Of a stretch of 64,000 bases of DNA, positions 1 to 8,020 are shown one piece after another. The translations under genes were made by a program, and so were the position numbers. Every line of letters begins with the position of its first letter. Position 1 is the first letter of the stretch. Below the pieces are notes generated by a model. It was not told where the DNA came from. It was given only the letters and a program-made list of their open reading frames with translations, and did no database searches. This stretch comes from Pseudomonas triticifolii (lineage in GTDB: Bacteria > Pseudomonadota > Gammaproteobacteria > Pseudomonadales > Pseudomonadaceae): assembly GCF_014358015.1 (NCBI RefSeq), contig NZ_JACONV010000001.1, forward strand, positions 620,001-684,000, given 5' to 3'.

Positions 1-1
1 G

Positions 2-634
2 CAAAGCTGCGTGTCCGGCTCACGCCTGCTGGTACAGGACGAGATCTACGACGAATTCGTCGAGCGGCTGATCGAACGTGCCAGCCGTATCCGCATCGGT
101 AATCCTCAGGACGAAACCACTGAAATGGGCCCAATGGCCACCGCTCAACAGCTGGCGGTGGTCGAAGGATTGGTCGCCGACGCGCTGGCTGAAGGCGCTC
201 GCTTGCGCCTGGGTGGCAAGCGACCGGAACGGGCCGGCGAAGGCTGGTTCTACGAGCCGACCCTGTTCGAATGCGACCACAATTCGATGAAGATCATGCA
301 GGAAGAAGTCTTCGGCCCTGTAGCATCAGTGATTCGCTTCAAGGACGAGGCCGAAGCGCTGGCGATTGCCAACGATTCACAGTTTGGCCTGGCCGCCGGC
401 ATCTGGACCCGTGACCTGGGCCGGGCCCATCGCCTGGCGCGGGATATCCGCTCGGGGATCATCTGGGTCAACACGTATCGAGCCGTTTCGGCGATGGCGC
501 CTATCGGCGGCTTCAAAAACAGCGGCTATGGACGCGAGAGCGGGATAGACTCCGTCCTGGCCTACACCGAACTGAAAACGGTGTGGATCAACCTTTCGCA
601 GGCCCCCATGCCTGATCCATTTGTCATGCGTTAA
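2..634 (+). CDS. Aldehyde dehydrogenase, C-terminal part (cut by window start)
   Basis: The reading frame is open to the left edge, so this is the last ~210 residues of a ~490-residue NAD(P)-dependent aldehyde dehydrogenase. The third visible codon (8-10) is the catalytic cysteine in the context QSCVSGSR. Further on are the family's EEVFGPV segment and the glycine-rich FKNSGYGRESG near the C-terminus. The enzyme would oxidise an aldehyde to a carboxylate in the cytoplasm; the substrate is not evident. A GTG at 11 is not the true start because it lies inside the active-site motif. The stop is followed 13 bases later by a flavin reductase gene, and both are probably in one operon whose first genes lie outside the window. 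Confidence 0.93.
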   Translation, partial: QSCVSGSRLLVQDEIYDEFVERLIERASRIRIGNPQDETTEMGPMATAQQLAVVEGLVADALAEGARLRLGGKRPERAGEGWFYEPTLFECDHNSMKIMQEEVFGPVASVIRFKDEAEALAIANDSQFGLAAGIWTRDLGRAHRLARDIRSGIIWVNTYRAVSAMAPIGGFKNSGYGRESGIDSVLAYTELKTVWINLSQAPMPDPFVMR

Positions 635-647
635 CGAGGCTGCTGCG

Positions 648-1133
648 ATGATCGAACCCGGTATTTATAAAGAAGTCATGGCGTCGTTCCCTTCAGGCGT
701 CACCATCGTCACCGCGCTGGACCCGGAGGGCAATCTGGTGGGCATTACCGCCAGCGCATTCAGCGCGTTGTCCATTGATCCGGCACTGGTGCTGTTCTGC
801 CCCAACTACGCCTCGGATACCTATCCGGTGCTGCGCGACGGCAAGAAATTCGCCATCCACCTGCTCTCGGCCGATCAGCAAGCCGAGGCCTACGCGTTCG
901 CCAGCAAAGGCAAGGAAAAAACCAAAGGCATCGAGTGGCATCTGAGCGAGCTGGGCAACCCGCTGCTCAACAACGCCACAGCGATCATCGAATGCGAGCT
1001 GTGGCGTGAATACGACGGCGGCGACCACGCCATTATCGTAGGCGCGGTGAAAAACCTGATCCTGCCGGCAACCCCTGTGACGCCTATGCTGTATCACAGG
1101 GGCAAGATGGGCGCCTTGCCTGCACTGGTCTGA
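648..1133 (+). CDS. Flavin reductase-like FMN-binding protein
   Basis: A 161-residue protein of the flavin reductase-like domain family (HpaC/RutF type). It shows the family's FPSGVTIVTA segment at the N-terminus followed by GITASAFSALSIDPALVLFC, the strand-loop that binds FMN. Such proteins use NAD(P)H to reduce free FMN or FAD for a two-component monooxygenase. No oxygenase partner is visible in the window, so it would lie to the left. The ATG at 648 is preferred because CGAGG lies eight bases upstream; an in-frame TTG at 621 would overlap the aldehyde dehydrogenase. Tight spacing to that gene indicates co-transcription. The flavin role fits the RibB-like gene 2.7 kb downstream. Confidence 0.85.
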   Translation: MIEPGIYKEVMASFPSGVTIVTALDPEGNLVGITASAFSALSIDPALVLFCPNYASDTYPVLRDGKKFAIHLLSADQQAEAYAFASKGKEKTKGIEWHLSELGNPLLNNATAIIECELWREYDGGDHAIIVGAVKNLILPATPVTPMLYHRGKMGALPALV

Positions 1134-1307
1134 CGCTGTCTGGCCGGTTTTGGTGGATGCAGGCAACAGCGTGATAAACTCGGCCGCGATCCGGTTTACA
1201 TCTTCGGACCATGCAGCAGCCCGCCTGAACCACGGGCTGCCGACATGAACGCGGCCATGATGCACAGGTCGTGTTTTTATCTGACAGCCTTACTCTGAGC
1301 ACACCCG

Positions 1308-2060
1308 ATGAAACGCCTGCCACTCGACGATAACTTCAAGGTCAACCGCAACCCCGTTACCCTGCGGGAGATCGTGCTGGACAAACTGCGCAGTGCGATC
1401 ATGAACTTCCAGCTGCTGCCGGGAGATCGTCTGGTCGAGCGGGACCTGTGTGATCGCCTGGGTGTAAGCCGAACGTCGGTGCGCGAAGCACTGCGCCACC
1501 TGGAATCCGAAGGCCTGGTGGAGTTCGCCGACGCCAAGGGTCCACGAGTTGCCATCATCACGCTGGAAGATGCTTGTGACATCTATGAGCTGCGCTGCGT
1601 ACTCGAAGGGCTGATCGTGCAGTTGTTCACCCTGCGCGCCAAACCCAAAGACATCAAAGCGCTGGAAAAAGCACTGCAGGTGAACAGTCAGTCACTCAAG
1701 GAAGGCGAACTGCAACAGGTCATCGACTCGGTGCAGGGTTTCTACGACGTGTTGCTGGAAGGCTCGGGCAACCATGTCGCCGCCACTCAGCTTCGCCAGT
1801 TGCAGGCACGCATCAGCTACCTGCGTGCCACCTCGGTTTCGCAGGAAAACCGTCGCGGCGCCAGCAACAAAGAAATGGAGCTGATCGTCGAAGCCATCAA
1901 GAGCGGCGATCCGCTGGCTGCGCATCAGGCGTCGGTCGATCACGTACGCAATGCCGCCCGCGTGGCGCTTGAATACCTCAAATCCAAACAGGATGACGAC
2001 GCCAGGGTCCGCGAGATCGTGGCGCCCGTTGCCCTGAAAGAACCCCGCATAGGTCGATGA
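1308..2060 (+). CDS. GntR family (FCD subfamily) transcriptional regulator
   Basis: 250 residues. An N-terminal winged helix of the GntR type covers about residues 12-78, with the recognition helix VSRTSVREALRHLESEGLVE. The rest is an all-helical FCD ligand-binding domain (about 88-225). In the FCD helix where many members carry a metal-binding His (the D-x4-FH pattern), this protein reads DSVQGFY, so metal binding may be altered. It sits between the aldehyde dehydrogenase/flavin reductase genes and the Nudix gene (one base apart). It is the only GntR regulator in this half of the window and the best candidate to bind the TGGWATACCA palindromes at 3775 and 5053. The ligand is unknown. Confidence 0.9.
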   Translation: MKRLPLDDNFKVNRNPVTLREIVLDKLRSAIMNFQLLPGDRLVERDLCDRLGVSRTSVREALRHLESEGLVEFADAKGPRVAIITLEDACDIYELRCVLEGLIVQLFTLRAKPKDIKALEKALQVNSQSLKEGELQQVIDSVQGFYDVLLEGSGNHVAATQLRQLQARISYLRATSVSQENRRGASNKEMELIVEAIKSGDPLAAHQASVDHVRNAARVALEYLKSKQDDDARVREIVAPVALKEPRIGR

Positions 2061-2061
2061 A

Positions 2062-2625
2062 ATGGCCCTGCCGCGCTTCTGTCCCCAATGCGGCAGCGCT
2101 GATCTCGATCAGCGCGTCCCCTCGGGCGACACCCATGCGCGGCTGATGTGCGGCCATTGCCCGTACATCCACTACGTTAATCCGAAAATCATCGCCGGCT
2201 GCATCATCGAGCAGGAAGGCAAATACCTGCTGTGCCAGCGCGCCATCCCACCACGTCCCGGCACCTGGACCTTGCCCGCAGGCTTCATGGAAAGCGGCGA
2301 GACCACCGAACAGGCGGCGCTGCGTGAAGTGTGGGAAGAAAGCGGCGTGCGCGCCGAAATCGTCTCGCCCTACTCCATCTTCAGCGTGCCGCAGATCAGC
2401 GAGGTCTACATCATCTTCCGCGCCATCGCGCTGGAGATTACCGGTCAGTTCGGCCCGGAGACCCTGGACTACAAATTCTTCGCCCCTGAAGACATCCCGT
2501 GGGACAGCATCTACTACCCCGCCATCCGCCAGATCCTGGAGCGCTACATCGAAGAGCGTCAGGCGGGGGTGTATGGCATCTACATCGGCAATGACGACAC
2601 CGGTAAGGTGCATTTCATTCGGTGA
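2062..2625 (+). CDS. Nudix hydrolase with N-terminal zinc ribbon
   Basis: 187 residues. The N-terminus has a four-cysteine zinc ribbon (C7, C10, C30, C33) and is followed by a complete Nudix box from G74 to V96 (G-x5-E-x7-REVWEESGV, catalytic E92 and E93). Zinc ribbon plus Nudix resembles the NADH pyrophosphatase lineage, but the protein is much shorter than NudC and lacks its N-terminal domain. It probably hydrolyses a nucleoside diphosphate linked to another moiety, such as ADP-ribose or a dinucleotide cofactor. The start codon follows the regulator's stop by one base, implying translational coupling with the GntR gene. Located in the cytoplasm. Confidence 0.9.
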   Translation: MALPRFCPQCGSADLDQRVPSGDTHARLMCGHCPYIHYVNPKIIAGCIIEQEGKYLLCQRAIPPRPGTWTLPAGFMESGETTEQAALREVWEESGVRAEIVSPYSIFSVPQISEVYIIFRAIALEITGQFGPETLDYKFFAPEDIPWDSIYYPAIRQILERYIEERQAGVYGIYIGNDDTGKVHFIR

Positions 2626-2728
2626 GCATGACGTCCAGGACGTGAGCCTTCCCGAACAGTTTGTGTCAGACACATCAGCCGTCAACTGAACGTAGACTGA
2701 GCAGGATTTCCTGCCAACACTTCACTGT

Positions 2729-2810
2729 GGGAGGCGGCTTGCCGGCGATGGCGTCAGTTCAGTCGCTGACAGGTCGCCCGGAAGATCGAATCGCCGGCAA
2801 GCCGCCTCCC
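2729..2810. repeat. REP-like inverted repeat
   Basis: Two perfectly complementary 21-base arms (2729-2749 and 2790-2810, beginning GGGAGGCGGCTTGCC) are separated by 40 bases. The element lies between convergent genes (Nudix and GNAT). The arm sequence and placement match the repetitive extragenic palindromes common in Pseudomonas genomes. It may also act as a transcription barrier for either flanking gene. There is no T-run, so a simple intrinsic terminator is less likely. Confidence 0.8.
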
Positions 2811-2844
2811 GCGGGATGTATTCGATCACTAACCTTCGCGTACA

Positions 2845-3348
2845 TCATCGCAACCGCGACATTGTCAGTGCATCGACCATCATGCCGTCACGTATCGCGT
2901 ATTGACGCAGCCGACCCTCAGTTTCGAAACCGAACTTCTGATACAGGCCAATGGCAGCCTCGTTGTCAGCATAAACCGTCAGCTCGACTCGACGCAGATT
3001 CATCCAGTTGTCGGCGACATCGAGCACAGCGGCCAGCATCTTCGACCCTACACCCTTGCGGTGCCAGGCAGGCGTTACCACCATGCCGATGCTACCAACG
3101 TGGGTTTGGCGAATACGTGAGGACTGCTCCAGGCCGATATGACCGATCACTTCGCTGCCCTGCACCGCAACCAGCTTGAGCTGGCGCTCATGGCTCGCAA
3201 ACAGGCGTTTGCGCCAGACCTCGACCGACTGATGCGGCATCTGCAACACCTGACGGCAAACGGCGGGATCGTTGTAAAGCGCAGCGAGGCTTTCGAGGTG
3301 CGTTTCAGCCAGACACTGGATGAGGATATTCGGAGTGGGCGCATGCAC
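2845..3348 (-). CDS. GNAT family N-acetyltransferase
   Basis: About 167 residues with the GNAT fold: the acetyl-CoA pyrophosphate-binding loop reads RKGVGSKML in the middle of the protein, followed by the C-terminal strand-helix NEAAIGLYQKFGFETEGRLR typical of RimJ/RimL/SpeG-like enzymes. The acceptor is unknown. The frame stays open 35 codons upstream (to 3453), but homology-like sequence starts near HAPTPNILIQ, so the GTG at 3348 is chosen; its ribosome site is weak and an upstream start is possible. It stands alone between a REP element and the DUF1330 gene. Confidence 0.85.
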   Translation of the reverse strand: MHAPTPNILIQCLAETHLESLAALYNDPAVCRQVLQMPHQSVEVWRKRLFASHERQLKLVAVQGSEVIGHIGLEQSSRIRQTHVGSIGMVVTPAWHRKGVGSKMLAAVLDVADNWMNLRRVELTVYADNEAAIGLYQKFGFETEGRLRQYAIRDGMMVDALTMSRLR

Positions 3349-3433
3349 TGTGTTTAGTCCGTTAATACAGGTGGCAGCGCAGTGTAAAGGCCATGATCTG
3401 CCTGTGACCAGTCCTGCCCTCCGTAGCGGCCCG

Positions 3434-3724
3434 CTAAGCCATGCCTTCAACAATCACGATCTCTGCGCTGGACGCGCCCTGACGATGGCTCATGGCGTCC
3501 TGATACTCAGGTGACCGATAGCAGGCAATCGCCTGTTCATAGGACTCAAATTCGATCACCACTGTGCGCTGCGGCGTCGCTCGTCCTTCCAGCGCCTCAG
3601 AGCGCCCGCCCCGTGCCATGAATTTGCCACCAAATAATGCGAAAGCGGCTGGCGCGCGTTGAGTATATTCGCTGTACTGCTGAGGGTCGGTCACGTCGAC
3701 GTGTGCAATCCAATAAGCTTTCAT
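3434..3724 (-). CDS. DUF1330 family protein
   Basis: 96 residues with the family's usual beginning (MKAYWIAHVDVTDPQQY), the central GGKFMARGG segment and FESYEQAIACYRSPEYQ near the end, giving an expected dimeric ferredoxin-like alpha/beta barrel fold. Members are small cytoplasmic proteins of unknown biochemical role, often beside catabolic or dehydrogenase genes. It is divergent from the RibB-like gene, with only 92 bases between the two start codons; the palindromic operator at 3775-3784 sits in that gap and could control both directions. Confidence 0.88.
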   Translation of the reverse strand: MKAYWIAHVDVTDPQQYSEYTQRAPAAFALFGGKFMARGGRSEALEGRATPQRTVVIEFESYEQAIACYRSPEYQDAMSHRQGASSAEIVIVEGMA

Positions 3725-3772
3725 CGCGATCTCACTGTTTCATTGATAGGGAATCTGTGAAATATTCTGTCT

Positions 3773-3787
3773 TATGGTATACCACAA
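3773..3787. promoter_or_regulatory. Palindromic operator, probable GntR-type (site 1)
   Basis: The 10-base perfect palindrome TGGTATACCA (3775-3784) lies between the divergent DUF1330 and RibB-like genes. Twelve of fifteen bases (TATGGTATACCACAA) match a second site at 5051-5065 upstream of the ABC importer. Its size and shape fit FCD-type GntR operators. The regulator at 1308-2060 is the nearest candidate binder. The short gap leaves no room for an FMN riboswitch, so this RibB copy is not controlled like a typical biosynthetic ribB. Confidence 0.6.
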
Positions 3788-3816
3788 TAACTCAACCATA
3801 ACATCGGGATCCGAGC

Positions 3817-4926
3817 ATGGCATTCGATCGCATCGAAGACATCATTGAAGACTATCGCCAAGGAAAGATGGTCCTGCTGGTAGACGACGAGGACCGCGAA
3901 AATGAAGGTGATCTGCTGCTGGCGGCAGACTGCTGTTCGCCACAGGCCATCAGCTTCATGGCCCGTGAAGCGCGTGGGTTGATTTGCCTGACGCTGACTG
4001 ACGAGCATTGCCAGCGCCTGGGCCTTGAACAGATGGTACCCAGCAACGGCAGCGTTTTCGCTACTGCGTTCACCGTATCAATCGAAGCCGCCACAGGCGT
4101 CACGACCGGTATCAGCGCAGCAGACCGGGCGCGTACGGTGCAGGCAGCGGTCAACCCTGAGGCGGTGCCGGAAGACCTGGTCCACCCCGGCCATATCTTT
4201 CCGCTGCGCGCACGCGAGGGCGGCGTGCTCACACGCGCCGGGCATACCGAGGCCGGTTGCGATCTGGCGCGTCTGGCCGGCTTCGCACCCGCCTCGGTAA
4301 TCGTCGAAGTCATGAACGACGACGGCACCATGGCTCGTCGCCCGGATCTGGAGCGTTTTGCCGAGAAACATGGCATTCGTATCGGCACCATTGCCGACCT
4401 GATTCATTACCGGCTAAGCACCGAACACACCATCGTCAGAATCGGCGAGCGCGAGCTGCCGACAGTGCACGGTACTTTCCGGCTGTTCAGCTATGAAGAC
4501 CGTATTGAAGGCGGCGTGCACATGGCAATGGTGATGGGCGACGTGCGCCGAGACGAACCCACGCTGGTGCGTGTGCATGTAGTCGACCCGCTACGCGACC
4601 TGGTCGGTGCCGAGTACACAGGGCCTGCCAACTGGACCCTTTGGGCAGCGTTGCAGAGGGTTGCCGAGGAAGGTCGCGGCATCGTCGTGGTGCTGGCCAA
4701 TCATGAGTCCTCACAAGCGTTGCTGGAACGCATTCCGCATCTGACCCAGCCCGCGCGCCAGTACACCCGATCGCAGTCACGCATCTATTCGGAAGTCGGC
4801 ACAGGAGCGCAAATTTTGCAGGACCTTGGCGTCGGCAAGTTGCGTCACCTCGGACCGCCGCTGAAGTACGCGGGCCTGACCGGCTACGATCTGGAGGTGG
4901 CTGAAAGCATTCCCTTTCCCGGCTGA
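3817..4926 (+). CDS. ribB: 3,4-dihydroxy-2-butanone 4-phosphate synthase with degenerate GTP cyclohydrolase II-like domain
   Basis: 369 residues. Residues ~1-205 form a complete RibB domain: the acidic loop [12 protein letters not shown] (metal and ribulose 5-phosphate binding) and [16 protein letters not shown]. It converts ribulose 5-phosphate to the four-carbon riboflavin precursor. Residues ~206-369 align in length with GTP cyclohydrolase II, but the zinc-binding GECLTGD...RCDCG stretch is absent and the region reads instead [14 protein letters not shown] and [14 protein letters not shown], so cyclohydrolase activity is unlikely. This architecture is known in pseudomonads. Its place beside a flavin reductase and a GntR-type operator rather than an FMN riboswitch suggests a dedicated copy supplying flavin to a catabolic pathway. 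Confidence 0.88.
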   Translation: MAFDRIEDIIEDYRQGKMVLLVDDEDRENEGDLLLAADCCSPQAISFMAREARGLICLTLTDEHCQRLGLEQMVPSNGSVFATAFTVSIEAATGVTTGISAADRARTVQAAVNPEAVPEDLVHPGHIFPLRAREGGVLTRAGHTEAGCDLARLAGFAPASVIVEVMNDDGTMARRPDLERFAEKHGIRIGTIADLIHYRLSTEHTIVRIGERELPTVHGTFRLFSYEDRIEGGVHMAMVMGDVRRDEPTLVRVHVVDPLRDLVGAEYTGPANWTLWAALQRVAEEGRGIVVVLANHESSQALLERIPHLTQPARQYTRSQSRIYSEVGTGAQILQDLGVGKLRHLGPPLKYAGLTGYDLEVAESIPFPG

Positions 4927-5050
4927 ACGTGACGTCTGGCATTGAGAAGGCTTGCAGCCAGCACTGCTTTAAAACGCCCGTAAACACGGCGTTTGAAACA
5001 GAAAAACCGACCCGTCAGTTGCCGTATGAGGGCAAAATACTTGCACAAAG

Positions 5051-5065
5051 TTTGGAATACCATAA
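5051..5065 (+). promoter_or_regulatory. Operator site 2 upstream of the ABC importer
   Basis: TGGAATACCA (5053-5062), inside a wider inverted repeat TGGAAT...ATTCCA (5053-5077), lies 170 bases before the substrate-binding protein gene. It matches the palindrome at 3775-3784 at nine of ten bases. The rest of the 305-base gap after the RibB-like gene contains a 7-bp hairpin (4972-4994), possibly that gene's terminator, and a small GC hairpin (5185-5203) just before the ribosome site of the importer gene. Confidence 0.55.
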
Positions 5066-5231
5066 TATGACATTCCACAGCCGCAACGATTTGTCAGACG
5101 CCCCCGATCAGGGACAGCATCAATAAAAAGCGTCTGGCAGGTGACTGGTTTCAAAGGCCCATTGGACCTACTGCTCCCGAATACGCGGGCAAGAAATGCC
5201 CGCTCAAAACACAACAAATGAGGGCGTGAAA

Positions 5232-6257
5232 ATGGTGTTGAACAAACGTGCAACGGCAGTCCTGGCGGCTGGCGTGTTGGCTTTCTCGAGTGTCGCCGCC
5301 ATGGCCGCCGACAGCGTCAACTTCGTGAGTTGGGGGGGCTCGACCCAGGATGCCCAGAAACAGGCATGGGCGACTCCATTCGCCAAGACCAGCGGCATTA
5401 CCGTCGTACAGGACGGGCCGACCGACTACGGCAAACTCAAGGCCATGGTCGAAAGCGGTAACGTGCAGTGGGACGTAGTGGATGTCGAAGCCGACTTCGC
5501 GTTGCGCGCCGCCGCCGAAGGCCTGCTCGAACCTCTGGACTTCAACACCATCAAGCGTGACGAAATTGACCCCCGCTTCGTTTCCGAGCACGGCGTCGGT
5601 TCGTTCTTCTTCTCATTCGTCCTGGGCTATAACGAAAGCAAATTGGGCAACAAAAAGCCGGTCGACTGGACGGCCATGTTCGACACCAAGACCTATCCCG
5701 GCAAACGCGCGATGTACAAATGGCCAAGCCCCGGCGTACTCGAACTCGCCCTGCTGGCTGACGGTGTAGCCGCCGACAAGCTTTACCCGCTGGACCTGGA
5801 CCGCGCCTTCAAAAAACTCGACACCATCAAGAAAGACATCGTCTGGTGGGGCGGTGGCGCGCAATCCCAGCAATTGCTGGCGTCCGGTGAAGCGTCGATG
5901 GGCCAGATGTGGAACGGTCGCGTCTACGCCCTGCAACAGGATGGCGCGCCTGTGGGCGTGAGCTGGAAGCAGAACCTGGTCATGGCCGATTTCCTGGTGG
6001 TGCCAAAAGGTGCCAAGAACAAAGAGGCTGCGATGAAGTTCATTGCCAACGCGACCAGCGCCAAAGGTCAGGCAGACTTCTCCGGCCTCAGCGCCTACGC
6101 CCCCGTGAACGTGAAAAGTATCGAGCGTCTTGACTCGACGCTGGCACCGAACCTGCCTACCGCTCACGCTCAGGATCAAGTGACTCTCGACTTCGCCTAC
6201 TGGGCCAAGAACGGTCCAGACATTGCGACACGGTGGAACGAATGGCTGGTCAAGTAA
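5232..6257 (+). CDS. ABC transporter periplasmic substrate-binding protein (PotD/spermidine-putrescine-like family)
   Basis: 341 residues with a Sec signal peptide of about 24 residues (MVLNKRATAVLAAGV ... AAMAAD). The mature protein begins SVNFVSWGGSTQDAQ, the usual first strand of type II polyamine-like binding proteins, and contains the WGGGAQSQQLLASGEASMGQ segment around the ligand cleft. The ATG at 5232 is chosen because GAGGG lies seven bases upstream; an earlier in-frame start at 5196 would put the signal peptide too far inside. First gene of a four-gene importer operon. Ligand not readable from sequence: polyamine-like amines, amino acids or small organic ions are possible. Confidence 0.9.
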   Translation: MVLNKRATAVLAAGVLAFSSVAAMAADSVNFVSWGGSTQDAQKQAWATPFAKTSGITVVQDGPTDYGKLKAMVESGNVQWDVVDVEADFALRAAAEGLLEPLDFNTIKRDEIDPRFVSEHGVGSFFFSFVLGYNESKLGNKKPVDWTAMFDTKTYPGKRAMYKWPSPGVLELALLADGVAADKLYPLDLDRAFKKLDTIKKDIVWWGGGAQSQQLLASGEASMGQMWNGRVYALQQDGAPVGVSWKQNLVMADFLVVPKGAKNKEAAMKFIANATSAKGQADFSGLSAYAPVNVKSIERLDSTLAPNLPTAHAQDQVTLDFAYWAKNGPDIATRWNEWLVK

Positions 6258-6259
6258 AA

Positions 6260-7198
6260 ATGACGGCTGTTGCGTCCGGTCAATCCCATCCGGCCGGGGG
6301 TGCTTCGCGCACCGCCGGTGCGGTTTCAGGCAAGGCGACGAACATGCAGCCAACCCCTTCTCTGGCACAACGCTGGCGCGGCAGTCGCAACCTGATTCCT
6401 GCGCTGCTGTTCCTGGGACTGTTTTTCTTCGCCCCATTGATCGGTCTGCTGTTACGCGGCCTGCTTGAACCCGTTCCAGGGCTGGGCAACTACGAGCAAT
6501 TGTTCGCCAACTCGGCGTATTCGCGCGTACTGCTCAACACCTTTTCGGTCGCAGGGCTGGTCACGCTGTTCAGTCTGTTGCTGGGCTTCCCGCTGGCCTG
6601 GGTGATCACGCTGGTACCACGCGGCTGGGGCCGCTGGATCCTCAACATTGTGCTGCTGTCGATGTGGACCAGCCTGCTGGCACGGACCTATTCATGGCTG
6701 GTGCTGCTGCAGGCATCAGGGGTCATCAACAAGGCGTTGATGGCGATGGGCATCATCGATCAACCGCTTGAAATGGTGCACAACCTGACCGGTGTGGTGA
6801 TCGGCATGAGTTACATCATGATTCCGTTCATCGTGCTTCCGTTGCAAGCGACCATGCAGGCCATTGACCCGATGGTGCTGCAGGCCGGTTCCATCTGCGG
6901 CGCGAGCCCCTGGACCAACTTTTTCCGGGTGTTTTTACCGCTCTGCCGTCCGGGCCTGTTTTCCGGCGGGCTGATGGTGTTCGTGATGTCGCTGGGTTAC
7001 TACGTCACCCCCGCTTTGCTGGGCGGTGCGCAGAACATGATGCTGCCTGAATTCATCGTCCAGCAGGTGCAGTCATTCCTCAACTGGGGACTGGCCAGTG
7101 CCGCTGCTGCATTGCTGATTGTGATCACTCTGGTGCTGTTCTTCTTCTATCTCAAGCTCCAGCCGGAATCGCCGGTCGGTGCCAGCAACGGGAGGTAA
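6260..7198 (+). CDS. ABC transporter permease (PotB-like)
   Basis: About 312 residues with six predicted membrane spans beginning near FLGLFFFAPLIGLLLRGLL. The cytoplasmic EAA loop that docks the ATPase reads GASPWTNFFRVFLPLCRPG. Two starts are plausible: the ATG at 6260, two bases after the preceding stop but with little ribosome site, or the ATG at 6344 (MQPTPSLAQRW), which has a weak AAGGCGA and starts closer to the usual family N-terminus. The residues between the two look like unstructured extension. It pairs with the next gene to form the membrane channel of the importer. Confidence 0.88.
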   Translation: MTAVASGQSHPAGGASRTAGAVSGKATNMQPTPSLAQRWRGSRNLIPALLFLGLFFFAPLIGLLLRGLLEPVPGLGNYEQLFANSAYSRVLLNTFSVAGLVTLFSLLLGFPLAWVITLVPRGWGRWILNIVLLSMWTSLLARTYSWLVLLQASGVINKALMAMGIIDQPLEMVHNLTGVVIGMSYIMIPFIVLPLQATMQAIDPMVLQAGSICGASPWTNFFRVFLPLCRPGLFSGGLMVFVMSLGYYVTPALLGGAQNMMLPEFIVQQVQSFLNWGLASAAAALLIVITLVLFFFYLKLQPESPVGASNGR

Positions 7199-7204
7199 GC
7201 CGCC

Positions 7205-8020
7205 ATGCTCCTGACACCCAATGCCATGAGCCTTCGCCTGAGGTCAGGGCTGTACCTGACGACCGGGCTGATTGCGCTGTTTCTGTTGCTGCCGATCCTG
7301 TTCATCGTCCTGCTGTCGTTCGGTTCATCCCAGTGGCTGGTGTTTCCGCCACCGGGCTGGACGCTCAAGTGGTATCAGCAGTTTTTCTCCAACCCCGAGT
7401 GGATGGACGCGGCGATGTCGAGCTTCAAGGTCGCCATCCTCACCACTATCAGTGCCGTGGCGCTGGGCCTGCCCACGGCGTTTGCACTGGTGCGAGGCAA
7501 GTTTCCCGGCCGCGACATGCTGTACGGCATCTTCACGCTGCCGATGATCGTGCCGCTGGTGATCATAGCAGTGGCGGTCTACGCGCTGTTCCTCAAACTC
7601 GGCTACACCGGCACGCTGTTTTCGTTCGTGGTCAGCCACGTGATTGTCGCGCTGCCGTTCACCATCATTTCCATCATCAACTCGCTGAAACTGTTCGATC
7701 AGTCGATTGAGGATGCAGCCGTGATCTGCGGCGCATCACGCTTGCAGGCCATCTACAAGGTGACGTTCCCCGGCATTCGTCCCGGTCTGGTCGCCGGTGC
7801 CCTGTTCGCGTTTCTGGTGTCGTGGGACGAAGTGGTGCTGAGCGTGATGATGGCCAGCCCGACCCTGCAAACCCTTCCCGTAAAAATGTGGACCACGTTG
7901 CGTCAGGACCTGACCCCGGTCATCGCCGTCGCCTCGACACTGCTGATTGCCCTGTCGGTGTTGGTCATGTTCATCGCCGCGACCCTGCGTCGCCGCAACG
8001 AAGCCAGGAGTACCTCATGA
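7205..8020 (+). CDS. ABC transporter permease (PotC-like)
   Basis: 271 residues with six predicted membrane spans, starting with GLIALFLLLPILFIVLLSFG, and a second EAA loop (GASRLQAIYKVTFPGIRPG). It is the smaller permease partner of the preceding gene, six bases upstream, and has a clear GGAGGT ribosome site. Its stop overlaps the ATPase start as ATGA, so translation of the two is coupled. Inner-membrane protein. Confidence 0.92.
   Translation: MLLTPNAMSLRLRSGLYLTTGLIALFLLLPILFIVLLSFGSSQWLVFPPPGWTLKWYQQFFSNPEWMDAAMSSFKVAILTTISAVALGLPTAFALVRGKFPGRDMLYGIFTLPMIVPLVIIAVAVYALFLKLGYTGTLFSFVVSHVIVALPFTIISIINSLKLFDQSIEDAAVICGASRLQAIYKVTFPGIRPGLVAGALFAFLVSWDEVVLSVMMASPTLQTLPVKMWTTLRQDLTPVIAVASTLLIALSVLVMFIAATLRRRNEARSTS

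Noticed and set aside
3725..3816. FMN riboswitch before the RibB-like gene
   Set aside because: The gap is only 92 bases and lacks the RFN conserved segments.
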